NCBI GenBank assembly: GCA_017416145.1
Contig: JAFQDD010000016.1
Span: 62,001-126,000 of the forward strand
Direction of reading: 5' to 3'
Origin: Spirochaetaceae bacterium
Lineage (GTDB): Bacteria; Spirochaetota; Spirochaetia; Treponematales; Treponemataceae
Length of the DNA: 64,000 nucleotides
The first letter of the stretch is position 1, and each line of letters opens with the position of its first letter. The notes below the pieces were generated by a model that was given only the letters and a program-made list of their open reading frames with translations, did not search any database and was not told the origin of the DNA. Positions 1 to 8,895 of the stretch are shown here, piece by piece. The translations under genes were made by a program, and so were the position numbers.

Positions 1-132
1 AATAACAGTTCCGTCTACTAACTGTCCTTCTTCCAGAGATTCTAAACTTTTTAGATACTCCTCTTGTAATTGTGTCTGAATGTTCCCTTTGGAGTCTTGA
101 GTTTCATTCATTTCCACTTCCATCTGATCCAT
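1..132 (-). CDS. rpsA: 30S ribosomal protein S1, N-terminal fragment
   Basis: Only the first 44 codons lie in the window; the gene runs off the left edge. The reading begins MDQMEVEMNETQ and continues with an acidic, Gln/Glu-rich stretch ending in LEEGQLVDGTVI. That ending resembles the entry into the first S1 RNA-binding domain (family pattern: G..v.G.V). An AAGGG ribosome binding site sits a few bases before the ATG at 132. The position right after cmk on the same strand is the classic cmk-rpsA arrangement, and this supports the call more than the short peptide does. Known role of the family: mRNA binding on the 30S subunit. Confidence 0.75.
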   Translation of the reverse strand, partial: MDQMEVEMNETQDSKGNIQTQLQEEYLKSLESLEEGQLVDGTVI

Positions 133-141
133 AATAAACCC

Positions 142-774
142 TTATATGTGAATTTTGCTTAATATTATCTCACAAACATTGTCAATGGTCAAGTCTGACG
201 TATCAATATATGTGGCATCTTCAGCAATTTTAAGCGAACCTTCTTTTTTATTTTTGTCTAATTCATCTCTTTTTCGGATTGCTTCCTTGATTTCTTCCAA
301 AGAAAGTTGACTTACACCTTGATTAAATCGGCGTTGTGCTTGAACATCAATTGAAGCATCCAAGTAAAATTTATATTCGGCCATTGGGAAAACCACTGTT
401 GTAATATCACGACCTTCGCAAACCACACTTTGAGTTTCAGTTATTTTTCTAAGTTTTTTGTTCACGATATGGCGCAATTCTACAATCGAAGAAACTTGGG
501 AAGCATTTGCATCTACAATATCTTGATGTAATAAATGATCAACATCTTCCCCGTTTAAAATTAAATGCTCGTTTACATAATCTAAATCAAGATTATCAGC
601 GAATTCTAAAACTTTTTTTTCATCAGATAAATCAACATTATCCTTCAATAAAGCAAGGGTAATTCCTCGATAAAATGAACCAGAATTCAAAAAAGTAATA
701 TTTAGTTTTTCTGCAATCAATTTTGCAATAGTACTTTTCCCAGTTCCAGCAGGTCCATCAATGGCAATAATCAT
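142..774 (-). CDS. cmk: Cytidylate kinase
   Basis: Phosphorylates CMP/dCMP with ATP in pyrimidine nucleotide supply. The P-loop GPAGTGKST lies at the N-terminus, followed by a NSGSFYRG segment matching the family's substrate-binding region. CEGRDITTVVFP in the middle corresponds to the GRDIGT-type motif, and RRFNQG plus IRKRDELD fit the lid region. About 210 residues is normal for Cmk. I start at the ATG at 774 because GGAG (781-784) lies six bases upstream. The upstream TTG at 786 would overlap that ribosome binding site. Nine bases separate the stop from rpsA, so the two are probably cotranscribed. Confidence 0.96.
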   Translation of the reverse strand: MIIAIDGPAGTGKSTIAKLIAEKLNITFLNSGSFYRGITLALLKDNVDLSDEKKVLEFADNLDLDYVNEHLILNGEDVDHLLHQDIVDANASQVSSIVELRHIVNKKLRKITETQSVVCEGRDITTVVFPMAEYKFYLDASIDVQAQRRFNQGVSQLSLEEIKEAIRKRDELDKNKKEGSLKIAEDATYIDTSDLTIDNVCEIILSKIHI

Positions 775-789
775 ATTTTTCTCCAAAAA

Positions 790-1530
790 TTAGTATTGTT
801 TTTCCAAAAGGGAAGTAATTTCGACTTGTGATAATTCTCTGTATTCTCCAGGTTTTAATTCTTCGTTTTTGATTGTTCCAATTCTCACCCGAGTTAGAGA
901 TTTTATGCCAATCTGAAAATGCTCAAATACTCGACGAATCTCACGATTTTTTCCTTCAATTAGAACAACTCTAAGTTTTCGCTTTGTAAGAAGTTCTGCT
1001 TCTTTTGCCTTGTAAAAAACTCCCTCAATACGAATACCTTTTAAAAATTGCTTTGGTAAATCATCCGAAATCATTACGCTAGTTTCTACGATGTATTCTT
1101 TCTCAATTTCTGAGGATGGATGAGATACTTTCGCGGCAAAATCTCCATCATTTGTGAAAATTATTAAACCAGCAGAAAACATATCCAATCGACCAACATT
1201 ATATAAACGCTCAGAAAAATGAGGTTTTAGCAAATCTGCTGCCACATCTCTATCTTTTTCATCTTTTAACGAACAAACGTACCCTGCAGGTTTGTGTAAA
1301 AGCACGTAGCGTTTTGTTTCTTCTAATTTTATTAGTTTTCCATCAACTGTAATTTTATCCTCGGGAGAAACCTTTGTTCCAAGTTCTCTTACAATTTCTC
1401 CATTAACTGTAACACGACCAGAGGTAATTATTGTTTCAGAAGCTCGACGAGATGCAACTCCTGCGTGAGCCAAATATACTTGTAATCGGATTTTATCTTG
1501 CAAGTTCAAATCTTTCACTCTCTGTTTCAT
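790..1530 (-). CDS. rluB: 23S rRNA pseudouridine synthase, RsuA/RluB family
   Basis: Converts a uridine in rRNA to pseudouridine. An N-terminal S4 RNA-binding domain (VYLAHAGVASRRASE ... GRVTVNG) is followed by the catalytic domain. The conserved Asp lies in the motif VGRLDMFSAGLIIFTNDGDF, and the family C-terminal motif EGKNREIRRVFE is present. RluB is the likeliest member, but RsuA-type specificity cannot be excluded from sequence. The start is uncertain: ATG at 1530 gives a 38-base overlap with scpB, and a TTG at 1503 would also keep the S4 domain. The order scpA-scpB-rluB-cmk is common in bacteria. Confidence 0.9.
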   Translation of the reverse strand: MKQRVKDLNLQDKIRLQVYLAHAGVASRRASETIITSGRVTVNGEIVRELGTKVSPEDKITVDGKLIKLEETKRYVLLHKPAGYVCSLKDEKDRDVAADLLKPHFSERLYNVGRLDMFSAGLIIFTNDGDFAAKVSHPSSEIEKEYIVETSVMISDDLPKQFLKGIRIEGVFYKAKEAELLTKRKLRVVLIEGKNREIRRVFEHFQIGIKSLTRVRIGTIKNEELKPGEYRELSQVEITSLLEKQY

Positions 1531-2038
1531 CAAGTTTTGGTAAGTCAGCAATACTGTTTAATCTAAAGAACTTCAAGAATTCTTTTGTTGTTCCGTATTG
1601 AATTGGTTTTCCAGGAACATCTTTTTTTCCGGTTTCCCGAATAAGATTTCTTTCCATAAGGAGACGCACCATATTATCCGCTGAAACTCCACGAATTGCC
1701 TCAATTTCTGCCCGTGTAATAGGTTGGGAATAAGCAATAATTGATAAAGTTTCCATAGCGGATTTTGAAAGTTTCCCTTCGTTTTTTTTGCCGTATTTTT
1801 CTTTTAGGAAATTCCACAAATCTTTTTTTGGAGTTAATATCCATCCTCCTGTAATTTGAGTAAGTTCAAAACCACAGGCTTCAGAAGAATATCGTTCTTT
1901 TAAGTTTTCCAAGGCAATTTCCACCACATCTTTAGAAAGTTGTCCAATAATAGAAATTGCTTCTTCGCTTAAGGGTTCACTTTCCAAAAAAAGGATTGCT
2001 TCAACCAAGGCTGTTTCTTTTTCCAATTTGTACTCCAT
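1493..2038 (-). CDS. scpB: Segregation and condensation protein B
   Basis: Partner of ScpA in the Smc-ScpAB condensin-like complex, acting on the nucleoid. The protein opens with ALVEAILFLESEPLS, typical of the first winged helix. It contains the hallmark stretch ALETLSIIAYSQPITRAEIE-like (here METLSIIAYSQPITRAE) and then IRGVSADNMVRLL. About 181 residues is normal. The ATG at 2038 is preferred over a TTG at 2050; neither has a clear ribosome binding site, so translation may be coupled to scpA, whose stop lies 26 bases upstream. The C-terminus overlaps the rluB start. Confidence 0.95.
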   Translation of the reverse strand: MEYKLEKETALVEAILFLESEPLSEEAISIIGQLSKDVVEIALENLKERYSSEACGFELTQITGGWILTPKKDLWNFLKEKYGKKNEGKLSKSAMETLSIIAYSQPITRAEIEAIRGVSADNMVRLLMERNLIRETGKKDVPGKPIQYGTTKEFLKFFRLNSIADLPKLDETESERFELAR

Positions 2039-2063
2039 TGTTTTTTTCAATAATTTTTAGTCT

Positions 2064-2795
2064 TTAAGCAGCTTCGTATGGGCGAATTTTTATATCACCA
2101 AACATTCTATTTTGATAAATACAAGCCATTTTAAATTTAACTGCCTCTAAAATTGCCATAAAAGCACACACAATGTCCATAAGATTTTCTTTACGAACTA
2201 TTAAATCTGTGAAAAAACATTCTCCTTTGTTTTCTAGCAATTCGTTCATCAAAGTAATTTTTTCACTTACAGAGATTTCTTCGTACATTGTAAGAATTTG
2301 CTCTTGAGAATAAGCTTGAACAATTTTTGAAAAAGTTTTCATCAATTGCCAAGTGTCAACTTTATCCCAAAGTTCTTCCTCTTCAAAAGGCAAAAGTCGT
2401 TGTACTCTTTTTCGCTCAAAAGACCATTCGTTTTGATCTTCTCTTTCCTCCATAAGAGCAGAAAGTTTTTTGAACTTTTGATATTCAATTAATTTATCAA
2501 CTAGTTCTTGTCGTGGATCTTCCAATTCTCCATCATCAAGTATTGTTTCCATTGGAAGAAGCATTTTTGATTTAATATAGAGCAAATCTGCTGCCATTGA
2601 ATAAAAATCAGTAAGGTCGCCCAAATCAGTAGAAACTGCATAATCTAAATATTCAAGAAATTGCTCAGTTATTTCTCCAATTGGGATGTCGTATATGTTG
2701 ATTTCTTTCTTCTTAATAAGAAAAAGTAGTAAATCTAATGGACCTTCAAAATTTCCCGCTGAATAGTTTGTTTTTTCATTAGTTGATTCGTTCAT
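2064..2795 (-). CDS. scpA: Segregation and condensation protein A
   Basis: Kleisin subunit that bridges the Smc heads with ScpB. The diagnostic N-terminal motif FEGPLDLLLFLIKKKEINIYD is present (residues about 17-37), followed by ITEQFLEYL and AADLLYIKSKMLLP. The C-terminus (VCAFMAILEAVKFK) matches the winged-helix end that contacts the Smc head. I start at MNESTNEK (ATG at 2795). A longer in-frame version extends into folK but adds non-homologous residues. The chosen start overlaps the folK stop by 17 bases, suggesting translational coupling in a folK-scpA-scpB-rluB-cmk-rpsA operon. Confidence 0.95.
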   Translation of the reverse strand: MNESTNEKTNYSAGNFEGPLDLLLFLIKKKEINIYDIPIGEITEQFLEYLDYAVSTDLGDLTDFYSMAADLLYIKSKMLLPMETILDDGELEDPRQELVDKLIEYQKFKKLSALMEEREDQNEWSFERKRVQRLLPFEEEELWDKVDTWQLMKTFSKIVQAYSQEQILTMYEEISVSEKITLMNELLENKGECFFTDLIVRKENLMDIVCAFMAILEAVKFKMACIYQNRMFGDIKIRPYEAA

Positions 2796-3303
2796 ATAAC
2801 TGTACTCCCTGGTCAGGTAAATGTTTGAGATATTCTTCAAAAACATTCCTATTGGGAATATCGGCATTTTCTTTTAAAACATCAAGCAAAGGAATCAGAA
2901 TAAATTGTCTTTCAGATAATCTTGGGTGTGGAATTTCCAAATTTTCTTTAACAATCTTTTCATTTCCAAACAATTCAATATCAATATCTAAAGAACGAGG
3001 TCCATTTCTAAATTCTTTTGCTCTGTCTCTACCAAACAAAGCTTCTATTGCTTGAGTTTTGAATAAAAGTTCCTCTGGCGTTCCAGCAAAATAACCAAAA
3101 ACTGCGGCATTGTAAAAATCTTCTTGATTTTCCACATACATAGCCTTGGTTTTGTAAATTGAAGAAAGCGTACAGTCTTTTAGAACATATTTTAATAATT
3201 CAAAGGCATTTTTTAGGATTTCTACTGGATGTAAAAAACTACCTTCCTCTACAGAAGAAGGTAGTTTTTTATTTGATCCAAGTCCCAACACAACTGGAAT
3301 CAT
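2779..3303 (-). CDS. folK: 2-amino-4-hydroxy-6-hydroxymethyldihydropteridine pyrophosphokinase
   Basis: Transfers pyrophosphate from ATP to the pterin in folate biosynthesis, in the cytoplasm. The N-terminal VVLGLGSN, the FYNAAVFGYF segment (family pattern F.N.v), and the signature GPRSLDIDIELFG followed by IPHPRLSERQFILIPL are all recognisable. The DID residues are the metal ligands known for the family. At 174 residues it is slightly longer than usual HPPK, with a small loop after GLGSN. AAAGGA precedes the ATG. It is not fused to folB or folP, and neither gene is visible nearby. Confidence 0.95.
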   Translation of the reverse strand: MIPVVLGLGSNKKLPSSVEEGSFLHPVEILKNAFELLKYVLKDCTLSSIYKTKAMYVENQEDFYNAAVFGYFAGTPEELLFKTQAIEALFGRDRAKEFRNGPRSLDIDIELFGNEKIVKENLEIPHPRLSERQFILIPLLDVLKENADIPNRNVFEEYLKHLPDQGVQLYERIN

Positions 3304-3351
3304 CTTTTTCCTTTAATTTTCACGTAGTATAAAAAGGTTTAAATCCTTTCA

Positions 3352-4542
3352 TTAAAACAATTCAGAAGGAATTGGTTTTTCTGGTGGGGGATTTCCAGCT
3401 GATGAAGAAGCTGGAGAAGCTGAAGCAGAAGATGCTGGGGTTGAGGAAGCAGCTGCTTTTTCTGCAACTTTTTTAGCTTCTTTTCCCTTTGGAGCATTTT
3501 CTTTCACTTCGATTTTTTGACCTGGAAACATTTTTTCACGTAGTTTAATTTCCAAATCTTTAGTGTATTCTGTGTTTGTTTCCAAGAAAGCAATGGCATT
3601 TTCTCTACCTTGCCCAATTTTTTCAGTTTCTGTTGTAAACCACGCACCACGTTTGTCGATAAAACCGTATTTCACAGCCGCATCCAAGATACTGGCGATG
3701 GCAGAAATCCCTTTACCAAACATAATATCAAGTTCAACTTTCTTAAATGGTGGAGCAACCTTATTTTTTACAATTTTTACACGAACACGGTTACCAACTG
3801 CGTCATCACTTCCCTTTCCGTCAATTGATTCAATACGACGGATTTCTAGACGTACTGATGAATAAAATTTTAGAGCATTTCCACCTGTTGTAGTTTCTGG
3901 ATTTCCAAACATTACACCAATTTTCATACGAATCTGGTTGATAAAAATCAATGTACATTTTGACTTATTCAAAATACCGGTAAGTTTTCTCAAAGCCTGA
4001 CTCATAAGACGAGCTTGAAGTCCCATATGAGAATCTCCCATATCTCCTTCGATTTCAGCTTGTGGAGTAAGTGCTGCAACAGAGTCAATAACGATAATAT
4101 CCACAGCACCAGAACGTACTAAACTTTCAGCGATTTCTAGAGCTTGTTCTCCGTTATCTGGTTGAGAAACCCACAATTCATCAATATTTACCCCAAGATT
4201 TTTTGCGTACACTGGGTCCAAAGCGTGTTCAGCGTCAATAAAAGCAGCAATTCCGCCACGTTTTTGACATTCTGCCACAGCGTGTAATGCCAATGTTGTT
4301 TTACCAGAACTTTCAGGTCCATACATTTCAATAATACGACCTTTTGGATACCCTCCAATTCCCAAAGCTTCGTCCAAAATGATTGAACCAGATGGAATAA
4401 CGTCTATACTTGCAGCGTCTGTTTGAGTTCCAAGTTTCATAATGGAACCTTTACCAAACTGCTTTTCAATTTGAAGTCGGGCTGCTTCTAAAGCTTGAAG
4501 TTTTTCATTCATTTCAGCTTGTTTTTCTAATTCTGTAGCCAT
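3352..4542 (-). CDS. recA: Recombinase RecA
   Basis: Forms ATP-dependent filaments on single-stranded DNA for homologous recombination and SOS induction. Walker [10 protein letters not shown] lies near residue 75, with [11 protein letters not shown], the Walker B region [14 protein letters not shown], loop L1 [22 protein letters not shown], and the [22 protein letters not shown] signature of loop L2. After the core the tail is unusually rich in Ala, Ser and Pro (about the last 45 residues, ending [12 protein letters not shown]) instead of the common acidic tail. No LexA gene is nearby and I saw no obvious SOS box in the 126 bases before the start. Confidence 0.98.
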   Translation of the reverse strand: MATELEKQAEMNEKLQALEAARLQIEKQFGKGSIMKLGTQTDAASIDVIPSGSIILDEALGIGGYPKGRIIEMYGPESSGKTTLALHAVAECQKRGGIAAFIDAEHALDPVYAKNLGVNIDELWVSQPDNGEQALEIAESLVRSGAVDIIVIDSVAALTPQAEIEGDMGDSHMGLQARLMSQALRKLTGILNKSKCTLIFINQIRMKIGVMFGNPETTTGGNALKFYSSVRLEIRRIESIDGKGSDDAVGNRVRVKIVKNKVAPPFKKVELDIMFGKGISAIASILDAAVKYGFIDKRGAWFTTETEKIGQGRENAIAFLETNTEYTKDLEIKLREKMFPGQKIEVKENAPKGKEAKKVAEKAAASSTPASSASASPASSSAGNPPPEKPIPSELF

Positions 4543-4668
4543 CTTATACCGTCCTATTTTCTAAAAATCTTTATACATAAATAATCATATATAACTTTCA
4601 AAATTTTCAATAAATCTACTAACATTTTAGTATTTTTTTGAAATTTGTTTACATTTTTTTTTGAAATT

Positions 4669-5763
4669 TTAAAAATTCTTTTGCAAAGGTTGATAAATTG
4701 ATTTTACTTCCAAAGCAACTTTTCCATCTCGTAGTACAATTTTACCTAAAACCTTGATTCCTTGAGTTGCATCTATCGTAATAGGTTGTGAAATTTCCAT
4801 AGGAACAATTCCATCTAATTTTTTCATATCTTCATATCCTACAAGTAAATCACAAAAGTATACATTTTCGGTAATATTTACATTGGATATTCTACCAGAA
4901 AGAATTATCCAACAATTTTGATACAAATAAGGATCTTGTTTTAAATCCTCATAGGAAAAAGTATTGGAAAAATTATCAAAAGATGGTTCCTCCAGATATT
5001 CTAACAACAAATTTGCTTTGTATTTTATTGCAGTTGAAGCATTTGAATTAAGCAATTTGTTAATATTTATCTGAACAGCGTTGTCTTTGCCCTGCTGAAA
5101 AAGAGTTTGAGCTTCTCCATAAAGTTTAGCAACTTCTGTTGATGATAAAATATATCGATAATTTGTAGTGGATAAATCCATCTCCAAAGGATGAGATTTT
5201 TCATCAACTGATAAAACGAAGGCAGACAAATCAGCTCGAGTGCCGTTTAATCCTAAAATTCGTTTATAATTCGTTGCAAAAAACACTCCAAAAACTAGAA
5301 CACAAACAGCTATTATCGAGAAAACTGGCACAAAGGGATGAAGCCCCGTACTAGGGAAAAATTTCATTATATTCTTTGAAAAGGCGGCACTTTGGACTTT
5401 TTCCTCATCAGAGTTGTTTCTAATATATTTCAATGCTTTTTTTGCTGTTTTGTTGTTTGGAGCATATTCTAAAACTTCAAGATAATATTCAACTGCTCGT
5501 GGAATATCTCCTCGACGTAAAAACAAAGCAGCCTGTGCAACCATCAAATCTGAACTATTTAGTTTGATTCGTCTTGCTCGACTTAAATAAGATTCTGCAC
5601 CACCAAAATCATTTCGATACATACAAGACACACCCAACAGATAATAAAATCTAAAATTTTCTTTGTATTCTATTATCTGTGGTTCCAAAAGAGAAATAAC
5701 CTTTGAAAAATTCCGTGCTCGAAATGCTTTTTCTGCTTGAGCTAAAATATCAGTTTTCTGCAT
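4669..5763 (-). CDS. TPR membrane protein
   Basis: Residues 1-125 hold about three tetratricopeptide-like helical pairs (AEKAFRARNFSKVISLLEP, YYLLGVSCMYRNDFGGAESYL, AVEYYLEVLEYAPNN). A single transmembrane segment follows at about 150-170 (FVPVFSIIAVCVLVFGVFF). The C-terminal ~200 residues, probably exported, contain a possible TPR pair (AQTLFQQGKDNAVQININKLL) and an OB-like beta region near the end (ILSGRISNVNITENVYFCDL). No enzymatic motif was seen. The ORF overlaps the upstream secreted-protein gene by 14 bases and so is translationally coupled to it. A scaffold role at the inner membrane is an inference only. Confidence 0.7.
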   Translation of the reverse strand: MQKTDILAQAEKAFRARNFSKVISLLEPQIIEYKENFRFYYLLGVSCMYRNDFGGAESYLSRARRIKLNSSDLMVAQAALFLRRGDIPRAVEYYLEVLEYAPNNKTAKKALKYIRNNSDEEKVQSAAFSKNIMKFFPSTGLHPFVPVFSIIAVCVLVFGVFFATNYKRILGLNGTRADLSAFVLSVDEKSHPLEMDLSTTNYRYILSSTEVAKLYGEAQTLFQQGKDNAVQININKLLNSNASTAIKYKANLLLEYLEEPSFDNFSNTFSYEDLKQDPYLYQNCWIILSGRISNVNITENVYFCDLLVGYEDMKKLDGIVPMEISQPITIDATQGIKVLGKIVLRDGKVALEVKSIYQPLQKNF

Positions 5764-6853
5764 TTTCTTCTGATTTTAATCTTTTTACCTTTAGCATAAT
5801 GGCATCTAATTCTGCATTAAGTTTTTTTATTTCATCACGATTTGAACCATCTGGATTGATTTCAAAATTATCAATTCGGGTCAACAAATCAGCAATATAT
5901 TCTGGATCAAGTTGTTCGTCGTTATGTACGCTAACTGTATGAGTTACTCCATAAGAATCTGTGTAAATTGCAGAATCTTCTTCTAAGGCAGGTCCTAAAG
6001 TCAACACTTCTGGCGGAAAACTTTTTTCCAAAGGGAAAGCCTTTTTATCCGAAGATGTGGAGATAAAAAAGGATATTGTGCTTTTGTTTATTGGGAAAAG
6101 TTCAATAGGTCGCCAAAAAACAGCAATAGCCGAGTTGTTAAAAGAGTTTATGGAATCAAAAATTTTGTTAGGCGTAATTGATGGCACCCATAGGTTTTTC
6201 AACAAACTATCACGATTTCCAACATAAACATTTTCTGGATTTGACATATTATTTCCATAAAATAAAAATCCAATAGTATCAAATCCATTTGTAGAAGCAA
6301 TATATTTTTGAATATTCATTGAATCAAAAACTTGTTCAGTATTCAAAGGATTGATTTTTGCTGTAAAAAAGTGATTTTTGGAAGCTTCTCCAAGCAAAGT
6401 ATCAAAAACTGCTTTAACAGAATATTCGTGAGTAGCTTCAGTTAGATTTTTTATTGAGATATCAACTTTTATACAATCGTTTTTCAAGGCAATTAGTGAT
6501 GTAAAAGTCGTAAATCTAACTTCCACGAGAGCTTGTTTTTTGATTTCATAAGAAACCATAACTCCGTTTTCTATTAATTCTGTAGCAACATTTATATCAT
6601 AAGTTCTCTCTAATTTTCTAAAGGCATTGTCAATCTTTAGATATAAACCTGAAGTACTTGAATAATTGCTATTATCAATTAGAGAAATAAATTTTCCGTT
6701 TTTTTGTGATTTTCCATACAAAGAAACAGAACCAGAATATTCGTGGCAAATGATTTTCAGATTTCCAGCTTCCAAAACCACATCCTCTGCAAACATCAAT
6801 GTAATAAAACAAGTAAATATTAAAACAAGTATATTTTTTTTCATAAAGTTCAT
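5750..6853 (-). CDS. Secreted protein of unknown function
   Basis: A signal peptide is clear (MKKN followed by a hydrophobic run ending FITLMFAED), so the 367-residue product is exported. The mature part is beta-rich (VVLEAGNLKIICHEYSGSVSLYG...) and ends in a charged helical tail (DEIKKLNAELDAIMLKVKRLK) that may form a short coiled coil. I do not recognise a family. GGAG five bases before the ATG at 6853 sets the start. It sits between two TPR genes downstream of rpe and overlaps the next by 14 bases, so the trio is probably one envelope operon. Confidence 0.65.
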   Translation of the reverse strand: MNFMKKNILVLIFTCFITLMFAEDVVLEAGNLKIICHEYSGSVSLYGKSQKNGKFISLIDNSNYSSTSGLYLKIDNAFRKLERTYDINVATELIENGVMVSYEIKKQALVEVRFTTFTSLIALKNDCIKVDISIKNLTEATHEYSVKAVFDTLLGEASKNHFFTAKINPLNTEQVFDSMNIQKYIASTNGFDTIGFLFYGNNMSNPENVYVGNRDSLLKNLWVPSITPNKIFDSINSFNNSAIAVFWRPIELFPINKSTISFFISTSSDKKAFPLEKSFPPEVLTLGPALEEDSAIYTDSYGVTHTVSVHNDEQLDPEYIADLLTRIDNFEINPDGSNRDEIKKLNAELDAIMLKVKRLKSEENAEN

Positions 6854-6886
6854 AAACGCTCCATTTCCTAAAAAAGATAAATAATC

Positions 6887-7978
6887 TTAACTTTTTAGCA
6901 ATTCCTCAAGTTCTTTAGCTTTTTCTCTAAGTTTTTGCAATTCTATATCAACTTCTGGCAAAACAATTTCTTGTTCTTCTTCTGGAACATACGTTATTTC
7001 TTCGTCTGGAGAAGTAATAACTGCTTCGACATCTTCTTCTTGTTTTTTTGCAGAATCTTGTATTAATTTTTGGGCTTCTAGCAAAATTTTCTCATCTAAA
7101 AGTTGTTGTTCATAAGCTAATTTTTGAAGTTCCGCTTCATAAGCTGCAATAGTTGCGGATTTTTTTGCATCTTCGGAAGCTAGTTTTAATTCTTCGTTTT
7201 GAACAGTCAATTCATTAACTTTTTTTAGTAAGTTTTCTATACGAGTATTTGATTCTTCCAATTCTTGTTGCAAAGAATCCACAAGCAAAGACAATTCAGT
7301 TACTTTCATTTTGAAGTTTATAGATTCTTCAGATTGATATTGGCGGATTTGTCTTTCGTAATCTTCTCTAGCTGCAAGATTTTCCTCACCAGTTACCCGA
7401 AGCAAATAAAGCAATTTTTCTTCTCGTTCCCTTTGTTTTAGCAATTCCATTCTAAAAGCTGCTTCCACAGATTTTGGACTAGTTGGAAATTTTGCCAATA
7501 CTTCTTCAAAAAGATTATTTGCTTCTACAAAATCATAGAGTTGATAATAACATTCTGCTTTCCAAAATAAAGACGAAGCATATAATTCGTGATTTGGATA
7601 ATTATTGCAAAAATCATCAAACATCAACAATGCTTGATTGTAATCTTCTAGCAAAAAAGTTGCTCGAGCCATTTGATATTTGATTTGTGGTAAATAATTA
7701 CTAGTTTTGTATTTTTGTAAAAAGTAATTTCCGTCTGTTAAAACACCCTCATAATCAGCTGCATTTACTTCAGACATAATCAAAACGTACCAAGTTTCTG
7801 CTGTATTATTTTCTGGTAATGTGGCAGCTTTTCGCAAAAAAAACAAAGCTGTTGTCCAATCTTTTTGGCGATAAGCGTCTAATCCTTTTAACAACAAAGA
7901 ATTATCATTATCAGCAAAACAAAAAGTTGACAAAATCAACATTAACAATACGACAAAAGTAAATCTATTTTTTTTCAT
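6887..7978 (-). CDS. Exported TPR and coiled-coil protein
   Basis: N-terminal signal peptide (MKKNRFTFVVLLMLILSTFCFA), then TPR-like repeats over about residues 28-175 (LLKGLDAYRQKDWTTALFFL, QMARATFLLEDYNQALLMF, LFWKAECYYQLYDFVEANNLF). A long Glu/Lys-rich coiled coil covers about 190-310. The acidic tail ends KLREKAKELEELLKS. The layout resembles YbgF/CpoB-like periplasmic TPR proteins, but their usual order is coiled coil first, so I give no symbol. GGAG five bases upstream marks the start. The first 14 bases overlap the rpe stop, so its expression depends on the rpe transcript. Confidence 0.7.
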   Translation of the reverse strand: MKKNRFTFVVLLMLILSTFCFADNDNSLLLKGLDAYRQKDWTTALFFLRKAATLPENNTAETWYVLIMSEVNAADYEGVLTDGNYFLQKYKTSNYLPQIKYQMARATFLLEDYNQALLMFDDFCNNYPNHELYASSLFWKAECYYQLYDFVEANNLFEEVLAKFPTSPKSVEAAFRMELLKQREREEKLLYLLRVTGEENLAAREDYERQIRQYQSEESINFKMKVTELSLLVDSLQQELEESNTRIENLLKKVNELTVQNEELKLASEDAKKSATIAAYEAELQKLAYEQQLLDEKILLEAQKLIQDSAKKQEEDVEAVITSPDEEITYVPEEEQEIVLPEVDIELQKLREKAKELEELLKS

Positions 7979-8609
7979 AATCGCTCCAAATCAAAGAATC
8001 AGAGAAAAAAGCACTACCAGAAACAGCCACATCAACTCCCGATTTTATAACAGAATCAGCAGTTTTTTCGTTTACACCACCATCTACTGAAATCAAGAAA
8101 GATAGATTTTTTTCAGCTCGATATTTTACAAGTTCTGAAACTTTATCTAAACATTCTGGAATCAAAGATTGTCCCCCAAAACCTGGATTTACAGTCATAA
8201 CCAAAACCAAATCCACAAAAGGCAAAAGAGGCAAAATACTGGAAACTGGAGTTGAAGGAACAATACTTATTCCGGCTTTTTTTCCAAGGCTGTGGATTTG
8301 TTGCACAATTCTATGATGATGAACTGCAGCTTCGTAATGGAAAGTAATTAAATCAGCACCAGCTTTTGCAAAAGATTCGATTTGATTTTCAGGTTTTTCT
8401 GTCATTAAATGAACATCAAAAGGCAATTTTGTTAAAGGACGAATACAACGCACAACAGGCTGACCAAAAGTGATTTCTGGAACAAATATTCCGTCCATAA
8501 CATCAATATGAACCCAAGAACCATTATTATTTTCTATTTTTTTTATTGCTTCACTAAGATAAGCAAAATCGCATGACAAAAGAGATGGAGCTAACAAAGT
8601 TTTATTCAT
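7965..8609 (-). CDS. rpe: Ribulose-phosphate 3-epimerase
   Basis: Interconverts ribulose-5-phosphate and xylulose-5-phosphate in the pentose phosphate pathway. The TIM-barrel signatures are all present: APSLLSCDF at the N-terminus, WVHIDVMDGIFVPEITFG, FDVHLMTEKPE, LVMTVNPGFGGQS, and SVDGGVNEKT with GSAFF near the end. Metal and catalytic residues (the His and Asp of HIDVMDG, His of DVHLM, Asp of VDGG) are intact. Length 214 is normal. There is no ribosome binding site. Instead a promoter places the transcription start at or next to the ATG (see promoter entry). Confidence 0.97.
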   Translation of the reverse strand: MNKTLLAPSLLSCDFAYLSEAIKKIENNNGSWVHIDVMDGIFVPEITFGQPVVRCIRPLTKLPFDVHLMTEKPENQIESFAKAGADLITFHYEAAVHHHRIVQQIHSLGKKAGISIVPSTPVSSILPLLPFVDLVLVMTVNPGFGGQSLIPECLDKVSELVKYRAEKNLSFLISVDGGVNEKTADSVIKSGVDVAVSGSAFFSDSLIWSDYEKK

Positions 8610-8615
8610 ATTTAC

Positions 8616-8644
8616 ATACTATCAAAGGCAAGTAAATCTGTCTA
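8616..8644 (-). promoter_or_regulatory. Promoter of rpe, leaderless type
   Basis: On the minus strand a TAGACA -35 box (8639-8644) is followed by a 17-base spacer and a TAGTAT -10 box (8616-8621). Only six bases separate the -10 box from the rpe ATG at 8609, so transcription should begin on or beside the start codon. No ribosome binding site could fit. Confidence 0.6.
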
Positions 8645-8791
8645 GTTATGGATTTATTCTATTTTATGAAAATATAAAAGCAAGTAATTTTTCTATACAA
8701 TTGAAAACAATTTTAAAATTAAAATTAAAGCAAAAAACTTAAACGAAAATAAAAAATATTAAAAATTTTTCAATTTTTGAATTTTTACCAC

Positions 8792-8821
8792 TTGACACAT
8801 ATCTATTAAATATATTATAAA
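8792..8821 (+). promoter_or_regulatory. Promoter for the TPR-greA pair
   Basis: A consensus TTGACA (8792-8797) lies 18 bases before TATAAA (8816-8821), within an A+T-rich 286-base gap between the divergent rpe and TPR genes. It predicts a leader of about 65 bases before the ATG at 8896. Nothing else was recognised in this gap. Confidence 0.55.
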
Positions 8822-8895
8822 CTTACCCCTTTTTCATAATTTTTTTGCAAATTATTGACTAAAGATGTCATTTCTGTAATAATCAAAGATGCACT